Program-made: the position numbers and the translations under genes
Shown: positions 16,105 to 24,540 of the stretch, piece by piece
Layout: each line of letters opens with the position of its first letter
Numbering within the stretch: position 1 is the stretch's first letter
From: Capillimicrobium parvum
GTDB taxonomy: Bacteria > Actinomycetota > Thermoleophilia > Solirubrobacterales > Solirubrobacteraceae
Assembly (NCBI RefSeq): GCF_021172045.1
Contig: NZ_CP087164.1
Coordinates: 682,001 to 746,000, forward strand
Direction of reading: 5' to 3'
Length of the DNA: 64,000 nucleotides
The notes under the pieces: model-generated
The model's input: only the letters and a program-made list of their open reading frames with translations
What the model was told of the DNA's origin: nothing
Databases searched by the model: none

Positions 16105-16860
16105 ATGGACGAGCGCATGGTGGCCGTCGTCGAGCGCGACGGCACGCGCGACGAGGTCGCCGTCGAGGAGCCGCTGGAGATCCGCGTCGACGGCGCGGCG
16201 CTCACCGTCACGATGCGCACGCCCGGCCAGGACGAGGAGCTCGCGCTCGGCTTCCTGTACGGCGAGGGGCTGATCGACGGCCCGCGCCCCGCGGGGCTGA
16301 CCGAGGACCTCGCCAACAACGTCGTCGAGGTCTCCGGGCCGCTGCTGCGCGACCCGGGCGAGCGGCGGTTCTACACGACGTCGTCGTGCGGGGTGTGCGG
16401 CAAGGGCTCGCTCGAGGAGGTCGCGGTGTACGCGCCTCCGCTCGGTCCCGGGCCGGTCGTCGACCGCGACGTGCTGGCCGGCCTGCCGGACCGGCTGCGC
16501 CAGCCGACGTTCGAGCGCACGGGCGGCCTGCACGCGACCGGGCTGTTCACCGCGGACGGCGAGCTGGTGCTGGTGCGTGAGGACGTCGGGCGCCACAACG
16601 CGATGGACAAGGTCATCGGCCGGGCCTTGGTGGACGGCCGCGTGCCGCTGTCGTCGCATGTCCTGTGCGTGAGCGGGCGGCTATCGTTCGAGCTCGTGCA
16701 GAAGGCGGCCGTGGCCGGCGCGCCGATCCTCGTCGGCGTGGGCGCGCCGACGTCGCTGGCGATCGAGCTCGCCGCCGACCGCGGGCTGACGCTCGCGGGC
16801 TTCGCCCGGCGCGGGCACGTGAACGTCTACACGGGCGCCGAGCGGGTCGCGCTCGGCTGA
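16105..16860 (+). CDS. fdhD: Formate dehydrogenase accessory sulfurtransferase FdhD
   Basis: 251 residues. The sulfur-carrying CxxC pair is Cys95/Cys98 in TTSSCGVCGKGS. Other family blocks are DEELALGFLYGEG, TGGLHATGLF, REDVGRHNAMDKVIG and VSGRLSFELVQKA. FdhD takes sulfur from IscS and inserts it into the Mo cofactor of formate dehydrogenase, without which the enzyme is inactive. Starts 14 bases after the catalytic subunit with GAGGGG upstream, last gene of the operon. Convergent with the glycerate kinase. Confidence 0.95.
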   Translation: MDERMVAVVERDGTRDEVAVEEPLEIRVDGAALTVTMRTPGQDEELALGFLYGEGLIDGPRPAGLTEDLANNVVEVSGPLLRDPGERRFYTTSSCGVCGKGSLEEVAVYAPPLGPGPVVDRDVLAGLPDRLRQPTFERTGGLHATGLFTADGELVLVREDVGRHNAMDKVIGRALVDGRVPLSSHVLCVSGRLSFELVQKAAVAGAPILVGVGAPTSLAIELAADRGLTLAGFARRGHVNVYTGAERVALG

Positions 16861-16887
16861 GGCGCCCGGGGCGCACGCCGCGCCGTC

Positions 16888-18069
16888 CTACTCCTCGCTC
16901 TGGCCCTCTTCGCCGAGGTGGTGCGCGGCGGGATGGCGGCCCTCGGGGGAGGTGCCGGGCTTCGGGCGCGGGTCGGCGGCGCGGGCGGCGCGCTCGACCT
17001 CCTCGGTGGTCTGCTCGGGCGGCGGCGGCGCGTCGGCGTCGCCGAGGGTGGATCGCGGTTCGGTCATGGTCCTGGCGTGCCCGGATCGCGCGCGCTCCAT
17101 GCTCACCAGCGCGCGGCCGGCCGCCGCCATGTCCGCGGGCGTCGGCGCCAGCTGCACGGATGCGAGGCCGAGCTCCTGCGCCTCCGGCTCGTCGAGGTCG
17201 CTCGAGCCCACGATCGCGTGCAGCGGCACGCCGGCCGCCGCGCACCGCGCCGCGAGCTCGCCGACCGCCTTGCCCTCGAGCGTCTGGCGGTCCAGCCGGC
17301 CCTCGCCGGACACCACCGCGTCGGCGCGCGCCAGGCGCTCGCCGAAGCCGAGAGCGTCCAGCACCCACGGGGCGCCCGGGACCAGCGACGCGCCGAACGC
17401 GGCCCACAGGCCGCCGGCCAGGCCGCCCGCCGCGCCGGTCATCGGCACGCCGCGCGGGTCGCGCTCGAGCTCTGCCGCCTGCGCGTGCAGCCGCGCCGTC
17501 AGGCGCTCGACGGCGGAGGGGTCCGCGCCCTTCTGCGGCCCATAGACGATCGCGGCGCGCTCGAAGGGCGTCGTGACGTCGCAGGCCACGATCAGCTGGG
17601 CGCCGCGCAAGCCCCCGGCCGCCCGGACAGCGGCGACCGCGCCGACGCCGCCGTCCGTCGTGGCGCTCCCGCCCACGGTCACGACGACGCGCCGGGCTCC
17701 GCCGGAGACCGCCGCCGCGATGAGCTCCCCGGCGCCCGCCGTCGTCGCCGCCTCGGCGTCGCGCTCGCCGTGCGCGACCAGCCCGAGGCCCGAGGCGAGC
17801 GCCATCTCCACGATCGCGGTCGCCCCATCGTCGATCCAGCCCAGCGCCGCCGCCACCGGCCGCCCGAGCGGGTCGCGCACCGTGACCGGCTCGGTGCGGC
17901 CGTCCGCGGCGGCGACGAGGATCTCCATCGTCCCCTCGCCGCCGTCGGCGATCGGGCAGCGATCCGCCGTCGCCCCCGCCGCCTCGACGCCGCGCGCGAT
18001 CGCGTCGGCGACCTCCGCGCCCGAGTAGGTGCCCTTGAACGAGTCCGGGGCGACCAGGACCCGGCTCAA
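16888..18069 (-). CDS. Glycerate kinase (GlxK/GarK type) with an extra C-terminal tail
   Basis: 393 residues. Phosphorylates glycerate, feeding it into glycolysis. Family marks are VLVAPDSFKGTYSGAEVADA at the start, CPIADGGEGTMEIL, GLGLV, VVTVGGSATTDGGVG, GPQKGAD, GAAGGLAGGL and SGEGRLDRQTLEGK. The kinase homology appears to end around residue 325; about 70 further residues, rich in Pro, Glu, Ala and charged residues, run to a stop at 16888. Start TTG 18069 overlaps the exporter stop (TTGA) with an excellent AGAGGAGG site. The tail could instead be an in-frame small ORF from an internal ATG. Confidence 0.88.
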   Translation of the reverse strand: MSRVLVAPDSFKGTYSGAEVADAIARGVEAAGATADRCPIADGGEGTMEILVAAADGRTEPVTVRDPLGRPVAAALGWIDDGATAIVEMALASGLGLVAHGERDAEAATTAGAGELIAAAVSGGARRVVVTVGGSATTDGGVGAVAAVRAAGGLRGAQLIVACDVTTPFERAAIVYGPQKGADPSAVERLTARLHAQAAELERDPRGVPMTGAAGGLAGGLWAAFGASLVPGAPWVLDALGFGERLARADAVVSGEGRLDRQTLEGKAVGELAARCAAAGVPLHAIVGSSDLDEPEAQELGLASVQLAPTPADMAAAGRALVSMERARSGHARTMTEPRSTLGDADAPPPPEQTTEEVERAARAADPRPKPGTSPEGRHPAAHHLGEEGQSEE

Positions 18070-19535
18070 GCGACGGCCTCCTCTGCCATGCGCGCCTGGT
18101 CCATCGCCTCGTGCTCGTCGCGGGCGGCACGCCGTTCGACGAGCGTCAGGAGGATCGTCGGCGCGATTGCCAGCAGCGAGATGCCGATCACCCACAGATA
18201 GGTGTCGGCGAAGGCGGTCGCCTGCGCGCTCGCCGACCGGCCCGCGTCGTCGAGGTGGCCCTGCAGGATGACGGTGAGGACCGCCGTCCCGATCGACCCG
18301 CCCACGCGCTGCACGACGGTGAGCTGCGGGGTGGCGTCGCCGACCTGGTCGGGGCGCAGCACCGCGAAGGCCGCGGTCCACGCCGGCATCATGCACAGGC
18401 CGAGGCCGAAGCCGCGCAGGAACATCGCCGCGTTGATGAGCGCGTACGGCGTGTCGTCGGCGATCAGCGTGAACGGGATCGTGGCGACGAGCATCACGAC
18501 GGTCCCGACGAGCGCGGTCGGCCCGCCGCCGAACCGCTCGGTCGCCCGGCCCGCATAGTGCATCGCCAGCGCCGCGCCGATGCCCTGGGGGATCAGCAGC
18601 AGGCCCGTCTCCACGACGCTGTCGCCGCGGACGATCTGGAAGTAGAGCGGCATGAGGATCATCCCGCCGAACAGCGCCGCGCCCAGCGCGAACGTCGTCA
18701 GCGCGGCGGCGCTGAACGCGCGGTTGGCGTAGAGGCGCATGTCGAGCAGCGGGTGCTCGATGCGCAGCGCGCGCACCACGAAGACGGCGATGAGCGCCAG
18801 ACCGATCGCCAGCGGCACGAGGACGCTCGTGGCGGCGAGGCTCCCGGTGTGGCCGCTCTCCGCCAGCCCGTAGGTGACGCCGACGACGCCGACGCCGGCG
18901 AGGACGAAGCCGAGCACGTCGAGCGGGCCGGCGGTCTCCGGCGCCTCGCGGGGCAGCAGCCGCAGCGCGGCGACCACGGCGACCGCGCCGATCGGCACGT
19001 TGACGAAGAAGATCCACTGCCAGCCGGCGTGCTCGATCAGCAGCCCGCCGAGCGTCGGCCCGAGGACGGGGGCGAGGATCATCGGCACGCCGATCGCCGA
19101 CATCACGCGCGCGAGGTTCTTCGGCCCTGCGGCGCGCACGAGGATCATCTGGCCCACCGGCATCACCATGCCGCCGCCGAGGCCCTGCAGCACCCGGAAG
19201 CCGATGAGCGACCCGGCCGACCAGGCCAGGCCGCACAGCGCGGACCCGCCGATGAACACGACGAGCGCGATGAGGTACAGGCGTCGTGCGCCGATGCGCC
19301 GGGCCAGCCAACCGGTCAGCGGGATCGTCGCGCCGAGCGCGAGCAGGTACGCGGTGACGACCCACTGGATGTCGTCGAGCGACGTGCCGAGGTCCGTCGA
19401 CAGCGAGCGCAGCGCGACGTTGACGATCGTCGTGTCGAGGATGCTCATGATCGCCCCGAGCACGATCACGACCGCGATGCGGAAGACGTGCGGCTCCAGG
19501 CGGTTGGCGTCGGATCGGGAGCGCAGGCGCAGCAC
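18066..19535 (-). CDS. MFS drug exporter, DHA2 (EmrB/QacA) family
   Basis: 489 residues, consistent with a 14-helix proton-driven exporter. Helix 1 carries SILDTTIVNVALRSL (DHA2 motif), helix 4-5 loop GGGMVMPVGQMILVRA, and motif C-like GVPMILAPVLGPTLGGLL. GTG 19535 chosen because TACCGT sits eight bases upstream and homology starts just after. Overlaps the glycerate kinase start by four bases, so the two are co-transcribed although no functional link is obvious. Substrate unknown. Confidence 0.88.
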   Translation of the reverse strand: MLRLRSRSDANRLEPHVFRIAVVIVLGAIMSILDTTIVNVALRSLSTDLGTSLDDIQWVVTAYLLALGATIPLTGWLARRIGARRLYLIALVVFIGGSALCGLAWSAGSLIGFRVLQGLGGGMVMPVGQMILVRAAGPKNLARVMSAIGVPMILAPVLGPTLGGLLIEHAGWQWIFFVNVPIGAVAVVAALRLLPREAPETAGPLDVLGFVLAGVGVVGVTYGLAESGHTGSLAATSVLVPLAIGLALIAVFVVRALRIEHPLLDMRLYANRAFSAAALTTFALGAALFGGMILMPLYFQIVRGDSVVETGLLLIPQGIGAALAMHYAGRATERFGGGPTALVGTVVMLVATIPFTLIADDTPYALINAAMFLRGFGLGLCMMPAWTAAFAVLRPDQVGDATPQLTVVQRVGGSIGTAVLTVILQGHLDDAGRSASAQATAFADTYLWVIGISLLAIAPTILLTLVERRAARDEHEAMDQARMAEEAVA

Positions 19536-19643
19536 CGAGGGCGACGGTAGCGCGCGCCGTCGAGGCGATCCTCTGTGACGCTCGCCTGCGACGTGTCCGC
19601 GAGCTGCCGCCGAATTCGGCGAGGATGCCTGCGAGTGCCGCCC

Positions 19644-20171
19644 GTGAATCTGGATCGCTGGCTCGACGAGCCGTTGGTCTGTACGCGCCACCGGCGCGAA
19701 TCCCGGGTCGGCGAGCACGAGCTGTGGGCGGTCGCCGCGACGGTTCAATTGCGCGACTGCCGCATCCTGGGCCGGCTCATCCAGGCCCGGATCCCCGGGC
19801 TGCGGTCGAGCGAGACGTTCTACGAGCTGTTCGGAGGCAAGCCGTTCAACGTGCTTGACGAGGGTCCGACCTACCGGCTCTCGGGGCTGTGTGGGCGCAT
19901 CTGGACCGTGCGCGGGGACTTCGCGATGCTCGGCGCGCCCGCAGATTTCCTGACGTGGGACGTGCCGGGAACGGTGCGCGTGCTGTTCGCCAATTGGGCG
20001 GAGCCGACCGGGGACGGCGGCTCGGCGCTGGTGAGCGAGGTTCGAATCGGCGCCGTCGACCGCCGGGGGGCGTTGCGCGTACGCGCGCTTCAGCCCTTCA
20101 TATCCGCGTTCCAGGGACTTGTCGGCGCCGAGCCGCTGACCCTGGCCGTGCGCCGGGCGACGTCGCGCTGA
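19644..20171 (+). CDS. Hypothetical protein, possibly SRPBCC/DUF2867-like
   Basis: 175 residues from GTG 19644; an in-frame GTG at 19575 would add 23 residues rich in Arg and Cys that look non-coding. The body has alternating strands and a helix with a Leu/Phe core: ILGRLIQARIPGLRSSETFY, YRLSGLCGRIW, VRVLFANWAEP, ALVSEVRIGAVD and a C-terminal RALQPFISAFQGL helix. The pattern resembles START/SRPBCC-fold proteins annotated DUF2867, but no catalytic residue can be named. Convergent with the membrane protein at 20179, seven bases apart. No function inferred. Confidence 0.55.
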   Translation: MNLDRWLDEPLVCTRHRRESRVGEHELWAVAATVQLRDCRILGRLIQARIPGLRSSETFYELFGGKPFNVLDEGPTYRLSGLCGRIWTVRGDFAMLGAPADFLTWDVPGTVRVLFANWAEPTGDGGSALVSEVRIGAVDRRGALRVRALQPFISAFQGLVGAEPLTLAVRRATSR

Positions 20172-20178
20172 GCGCGGT

Positions 20179-20916
20179 TCACAGACGCGCGGCCAGTGCC
20201 CCGCTCGCGAGCAGCACAAGGGCGATCGCGCAGGCCCGCAGCGCGCCGTCCAGTGGCGCCGCGAGGCCGGCGGCATCCAGTTCGATCGTGGTGCCATCGG
20301 CGAGTTGCCGGGAGCCGCTGACCGCGACCGTACGGCGCCTCAGGTCGCGGACGGGCATGCTCAGCCGGCGCTGCACGACGCTCAGCATGAAGCACCCGGC
20401 CGCCACCAGCAGTCCCGCCGGACGGATCGCGAGCGCGTTGATCCAGTAGCCGGTGAGCGCCGGGAACGCACCCCAGGCGGCCGCGAACCAGAACGCCGAG
20501 TGAAAGCGCCCGCCGAAGAGCTCGAGGTTGTACGCAACGACGATGAACGCGCCGGCGACGACGAAGGGCACGAGGCCCACCGAGACCGTCACGACACCGG
20601 CGACGCCGATCGCGACGGCAGCGACCAGCGCGATGACGGCGAGAACGACGAGCATGCGTCCGGGCATGAGCGTGCCCAGAGGGCGCCCGCGCAGCTCGTC
20701 GAGCGCGTGCGCGCTCACACCGACGGCGAGGAAGAACGCCAGCAGGGTCGCCGCCACCCTCTCGCCATGGACCTCGGGCGCCGCCGCCGCGCCGAGGGCG
20801 ACGTAGCTGAGATGCCAGGCCGTGTAGGGCGGATGCAGGATGGTGACCAGGTCGCGCCATCCGCCTGGGCGCAGGGCATAGAAGGCCGAGCGCTCGAGCC
20901 GGTCAGCGGGCGTCAT
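20179..20916 (-). CDS. Integral membrane protein, UbiA-like
   Basis: 245 residues with about seven hydrophobic segments (for example AATLLAFFLAVGVSAHAL, MLVVLAVIALVAAVAIGVAG, VAGAFIVVAYNL). The segment ILHPPYTAWHLSYVALGAA and the following AHALDELRGRP resemble the first helices of UbiA-type prenyltransferases, but the Asp-rich NDxxD prenyl-diphosphate motifs are not seen, so enzymatic activity is doubtful. ATG 20916 lies inside the end of the upstream UbiE-like methyltransferase gene (14-base overlap), implying a joint role, perhaps in quinone or lipid metabolism. Confidence 0.6.
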   Translation of the reverse strand: MTPADRLERSAFYALRPGGWRDLVTILHPPYTAWHLSYVALGAAAAPEVHGERVAATLLAFFLAVGVSAHALDELRGRPLGTLMPGRMLVVLAVIALVAAVAIGVAGVVTVSVGLVPFVVAGAFIVVAYNLELFGGRFHSAFWFAAAWGAFPALTGYWINALAIRPAGLLVAAGCFMLSVVQRRLSMPVRDLRRRTVAVSGSRQLADGTTIELDAAGLAAPLDGALRACAIALVLLASGALAARL

Positions 20917-21664
20917 CGGATCGTGTGCCCCACATGACCACACCGCCGCCGAGGCTCATGCGGCGGACGGTCACCGAGCCGATGCCCGCCTCCGTCCAGA
21001 GCTGAGCGATCTGCTCGAGCGGGTGGCGCGCGTAGAAGTCGGGGATGCTGCGCGCGAGGAACCGGCCGGTCTCGAACCAGTCACGCGAGACGAGGCGGCC
21101 GAGCGCCGGCAGCCCGACGCGGACGTAGAAGGTCCACGCCGCGCGCCACAGCACGGAGGGCGGAACCGCGAATTCCAGCGAGGCGACGCGGCCACCCGGC
21201 CGCACGACGCGCGCGAGCTCCCGGAGCGTCGCCGCGGGATCATCGACGTAGCGCAGGAGATAGGTGAAGGTCAGGTGGTCGAAGTCGCCGTCGGCGAATG
21301 GCAGCCGCTCGGCCTCGCCGACGACGAGCGACACGCGTCGCCCGAGCGCTTCGTCGTCCCGCACCCGGGCCCGCGCCCGCTCGAGCATCGCCTCACTCTG
21401 GTCGAGCCCGACCACCGAGCATCCGTACCGGCGGACGAGCGCCTGGGCGACCAGCCCTGTCCCCGTCGCCACGTCGAGGACGCGCTGATCGGGCTGGGCG
21501 CCCACGGCGTCGACCATCGTCCGTCGCCATCGCGGGTCCTGCCCGAAGCTCAACGCAGCGGCCACCCGGTCGTAGTGGCGCGGAAGCCCGGCAAACAGCT
21601 CGAGCGCATGTCGTTTGCGCTCGCTGCCAACGCTCCTGGCCGGGCCGTCCATCGGCGCAAGCAT
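20903..21664 (-). CDS. UbiE/MenG-like class I methyltransferase
   Basis: 253 residues from ATG 21664 (ATG 21652 is an alternative). Methyltransferase motif I VLDVATGTGLVAQAL, motif post-I GLDQSEAMLERA, and the UbiE-specific LPFADGDFDHLTFTYLLRYV and VRPGGRVASLEF are present. The opening RHYDRVAAALSFGQDPRWRR matches the start of demethylmenaquinone/ubiquinone C-methyltransferases. Likely methylates a quinone precursor or related lipid with SAM. Co-transcribed with the membrane protein downstream. Two tandem 23-bp repeats lie just upstream. Confidence 0.8.
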   Translation of the reverse strand: MLAPMDGPARSVGSERKRHALELFAGLPRHYDRVAAALSFGQDPRWRRTMVDAVGAQPDQRVLDVATGTGLVAQALVRRYGCSVVGLDQSEAMLERARARVRDDEALGRRVSLVVGEAERLPFADGDFDHLTFTYLLRYVDDPAATLRELARVVRPGGRVASLEFAVPPSVLWRAAWTFYVRVGLPALGRLVSRDWFETGRFLARSIPDFYARHPLEQIAQLWTEAGIGSVTVRRMSLGGGVVMWGTRSDDAR

Positions 21665-21689
21665 CCCGCCCACGCGCCCGCGCGTGCAA

Positions 21690-21735
21690 GGTGACGAACC
21701 CTCCAGGACTCCGGTGACCAACCCTCCAGGACCCC
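21690..21735. repeat. Tandem 23-bp direct repeat upstream of the methyltransferase
   Basis: Two adjacent 23-bp units, 21690-21712 and 21713-21735, differ at only two positions. The shared core is AACCCTCCAGGAC preceded by GGTGAC. They end 26 bases before the methyltransferase start codon, exactly where a promoter is expected, and no TAnnnT -10 is visible between them and the gene. Tandem operator for an unknown regulator is the simplest reading. Confidence 0.5.
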
Positions 21736-21878
21736 GGATCGTGCCGCGGCCGCGCGATATCCGCAGAGCGATGTTCGCCCCGTGCGAGCGTGGCGCCGGA
21801 CAGGCTCGGCGGCTCACCTTCTTGATGGCCGAGGCGAGGCGGCTGCTGCGGGATCGGTTCCGCGACCTCTGCGGGGAG

Positions 21879-22220
21879 CTACCCGCCGATCGGCGCGTAC
21901 AGCGTCACCGGCGTCCCGTCCGGTCCTTCGACCAGGCAGCGGACCTCGTGCGGGCCCTCCTCCGGCGAGCCGACCGCAAGTCCCAGCTCTGCCGCCGCGG
22001 CCCGCGCCGCCTCGAGGTCGGCCACCTTCAGCATCAGCCCCGCCCTGTTGCTCGTGCGGTCGGTCCCGGCCAGTGCGATCCGCGCGCCCGCGACGTCGAA
22101 CTGCGCCCAGCGGTCTCCGTCGACGAAGGTCGGCTCCGCGCCGAGCAGGGCCTTCCACCCGCCGACCGCCGCGTGCAGGTCGTCGACCGGGATGACGGTG
22201 GCGATCTTCTGGACTTCCAT
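21879..22220 (-). CDS. VOC-superfamily (glyoxalase/bleomycin resistance-like) protein
   Basis: 113 residues forming one VOC beta-alpha-beta-beta-beta unit pair: KIATVIPVDDLHAAVGGWKA, WAQFDVAGARIALAG, LMLKVADLEAARAAAAELG, VRCLVEGPDGTPVTLYAP. Metal ligands typical of glyoxalase I are not evident: the strand-1 histidine is replaced (ATVIPV), so binding or resistance function is more likely than lyase. ATG 22220 has GGGAG nearby. Single-gene unit, divergent from the O-methyltransferase. Confidence 0.7.
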   Translation of the reverse strand: MEVQKIATVIPVDDLHAAVGGWKALLGAEPTFVDGDRWAQFDVAGARIALAGTDRTSNRAGLMLKVADLEAARAAAAELGLAVGSPEEGPHEVRCLVEGPDGTPVTLYAPIGG

Positions 22221-22285
22221 GTGAGTGCTCCCGGGATCAGGTGTTTCAGGGTTCGCGAAGCATGGCGCCTACGATGAGGCGCCGC

Positions 22286-22918
22286 ATGGACATCGTCGAT
22301 CCCCGCATCGAGGCCTACGCCGTCCAGCACACGTCGCCGCTCGACGAGGGCCTGGCCGCGGTGGCCGACGCGACCCGTGCGCAGACGCCGTCGCCGAACA
22401 TGATGAGCGGCGTCGTCGAGGCGCGGCTGCTGCAGGCGCTCGTCGTGGCGTCGCGCGCCACGCGCGTGCTGGAGATCGGCACGTTCACCGGCTTCGGCGC
22501 ACTGGCGATGGCCGGCGCCCTGGCCGAGGGCGGGAGCGTCACCACCATCGAGGCCGACCCGGACACTGCGGCGCTCGCCCGCCGCCACATCGACGCCGAC
22601 CCGCGCGGCGCTCGGGTCGACCTCCTCGAGGGCGACGCGCGCCGGCTGCTGCCCGGGCTCGACGGCCCGTTCGACGTCGTCTACGTCGACGCCTGGAAGC
22701 CGGACTACCCCGCGTACCTCGACCTCGTCCTGCCGCTCCTGGCGCCCCACGGCGTGATCGCGTTCGACAACACGCTGGGCAGCGGCCGGGTGCTCGACGC
22801 CGGCGACGACATGGCCGCCTTCAACGCGCGCGTCCAGGACGACCCGCGCGTGTGCAACGCGCTGCTGACGGTGGGCGACGGCGTCCTGCTCGTCTGGCAC
22901 GCGGCCACCGCCGGCTGA
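22286..22918 (+). CDS. SAM-dependent O-methyltransferase (CCoAOMT-like)
   Basis: 210 residues, normal for the caffeoyl-CoA/catechol O-methyltransferase family. VLEIGTFTGFGALAMA (motif I), VTTIEADPDTAALAR (post-I), FDVVYVDAWKPDYPAYLDL (metal-site Asp) and GVIAFDNTLGSG are all present. These enzymes methylate a phenolic hydroxyl using Mg2+ and SAM. ATG 22286 has GATGAGG seven bases upstream. Substrate unknown; aromatic catabolism elsewhere in the window makes a catechol plausible. Confidence 0.85.
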   Translation: MDIVDPRIEAYAVQHTSPLDEGLAAVADATRAQTPSPNMMSGVVEARLLQALVVASRATRVLEIGTFTGFGALAMAGALAEGGSVTTIEADPDTAALARRHIDADPRGARVDLLEGDARRLLPGLDGPFDVVYVDAWKPDYPAYLDLVLPLLAPHGVIAFDNTLGSGRVLDAGDDMAAFNARVQDDPRVCNALLTVGDGVLLVWHAATAG

Positions 22919-23067
22919 CCGACCGCTCCGACACCGACCCCGCCACGGCATGGCCGCCATCGACCCACGGATCGACCCTCGCGGCGCGCGCTGGGAGAAG
23001 CGCGTCCACGGGCCGGTGATCGCCGCGGCATCGCCCTTGGCGCCCTGACGGCCCGCACGCGGCGGCC

Positions 23068-23110
23068 GCGGCAAGCGAGCGGCAAGCAGGCCTGAGGGCG
23101 CGGCAAGCGA
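23068..23110. repeat. Three helically phased CGGCAAGC direct repeats
   Basis: CGGCAAGC occurs at 23069, 23080 and 23101, at steps of 11 and 21 bases, that is one and two helical turns. The array lies 23-64 bases upstream of the FAD oxidase start codon in a 214-base gap with no other recognisable feature. This spacing is typical of side-by-side protein binding on one DNA face. Confidence 0.4.
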
Positions 23111-23132
23111 TCGGCAGGGGGCGATCGCGACA

Positions 23133-24524
23133 GTGCCCGCCATGACCTCCATGACGCTCCTCTCCCTCCCCGTCGAGGCGCTGCGCGACGCGATCACCGG
23201 CCACGTCTCCGCACCGGGCGACCCTGACTTCGACGACGCCCGCCGGGCCTGGAACCTCGCCGTCGACCAGCGGCCCGCCGCGGTCGCGATCCCGCGCACC
23301 GCGGACGACGTCGTCGAGATCGTCCGCTTCGCCAACGCGCACGACCTGTACGTCGCGCCGCAGGCGTCGGGCCACAACGTCTCGCCGATCGCATCGCTGC
23401 AGGACACCATCCTCCTCCGCACCCACGAGCTGCGCGGCGTCGAGATCGACCCGGTCGCCAAGCGCGCCCGCGTCGCCGCCGGCACGGAATGGAAGGAGGT
23501 CGTCGGACCCGCCTCCGAGTACGGCCTCGCCGCATTGTCGGGCTCGTCGCCCCAGATCAACGTCGTCGGCTACACGCTGGGCGGCGGCGTCGGCTGGCTC
23601 GGGCGCAAGTACGGGCTGGCCGCCAACAGCGTGCTGGCGATCGAGGTCGTCACCGCCGACGGCCAGCTGCGCCGCATCGACGCCGACCACGACCCCGACC
23701 TCTTCTGGGCGCTGCGCGGCGGCGGCGGCAACTTCGGTGTCGTGACCGCGATCGAGTTCGCGCTGCACGACGTCGGCCCGCTCGTCGCCGGGCTGATGCT
23801 GTGGCCCGCCGAGCGCGCGCCCGAGGTGCTGCATGCCTGGCACGAGCTGACGCAGACCGCGCCGGACGAGCTGACCACGTCGATGCGGCTCCTGAACGTG
23901 CCCGACGACCCCGCGCTCCCCGAGGCCCTGCGCGGGGGTTCGTTCATCGCGATCGACGGCGCGTTCGCCGGCGACGAGGCGGCGGCGACCGCGGTGCTCG
24001 CGCCGCTGCGGGCGCTGGAGCCGATGATGGACGGCTGGGTCCCGGTGGCGCCGGGCGCCCTGAGCTACGTCCACATGGACCCCGAGGACGCGATGCCGAC
24101 GTACGGCGGCACGCAGATGCTCGGCGAGCTGCCGTCCGAGGCGATCGACGAGTTCCTCGCGCTCGCCGGGCCGGGCAGCGGCTCCCCGCTGCTCATGGCC
24201 GAGCTGCGCCACGTCGGCGGCGCCCTGGCCCGCCCGCACGCCGGTCACGGGGCGACGGGCACGTTCGACGGCGAGTACCTCATGTACCTGGGCGGCGTTC
24301 CCATCGACGCGGACGTCGCGACGGCGGGCCGCGCCCACATCGAGCGGGTACGGTCGGCGATGGCGCGCTGGTCGACCGGGCGCGAATACCTGAACTTCGT
24401 CGAGGAGCCGGTCGACGCCTCGACGATGTTCTCGCCCGAGGCCTACCCCCGCCTGCGCACCATCCGTGCCGAGTTCGACCCGGACGAGCGGTTCGTGGCC
24501 AACCACCGCATCCCGCCCGCCTGA
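23133..24524 (+). CDS. FAD-linked oxidase (PCMH / berberine-bridge family)
   Basis: 463 residues. The FAD domain starts AWNLAVDQRPAAVAIPRTADD, with ASGHNVSP in the place of the RSGGHS histidine loop and GYTLGGGVGWLGRKYGLAA as pyrophosphate loop. The C-terminal BBE tail YLNFVEEP and later FDPDERFVANHRI place the protein in the berberine-bridge-like oxidoreductases. The usual Cys of bicovalent flavins is not obvious; His (SGHN) may still carry FAD. GTG 23133 is preferred over ATG 23142 because of the GGGGG tract ten bases before. Substrate unknown; sugars or alkaloid-like molecules in the family. Confidence 0.85.
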   Translation: MPAMTSMTLLSLPVEALRDAITGHVSAPGDPDFDDARRAWNLAVDQRPAAVAIPRTADDVVEIVRFANAHDLYVAPQASGHNVSPIASLQDTILLRTHELRGVEIDPVAKRARVAAGTEWKEVVGPASEYGLAALSGSSPQINVVGYTLGGGVGWLGRKYGLAANSVLAIEVVTADGQLRRIDADHDPDLFWALRGGGGNFGVVTAIEFALHDVGPLVAGLMLWPAERAPEVLHAWHELTQTAPDELTTSMRLLNVPDDPALPEALRGGSFIAIDGAFAGDEAAATAVLAPLRALEPMMDGWVPVAPGALSYVHMDPEDAMPTYGGTQMLGELPSEAIDEFLALAGPGSGSPLLMAELRHVGGALARPHAGHGATGTFDGEYLMYLGGVPIDADVATAGRAHIERVRSAMARWSTGREYLNFVEEPVDASTMFSPEAYPRLRTIRAEFDPDERFVANHRIPPA

Positions 24525-24540
24525 CCGCCGGCGGACGACG

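Noticed and set aside
20179-20916. Firm call as UbiA prenyltransferase
   Set aside because: The Asp-rich prenyl diphosphate motifs are not visible, so only a UbiA-like membrane protein is claimed.
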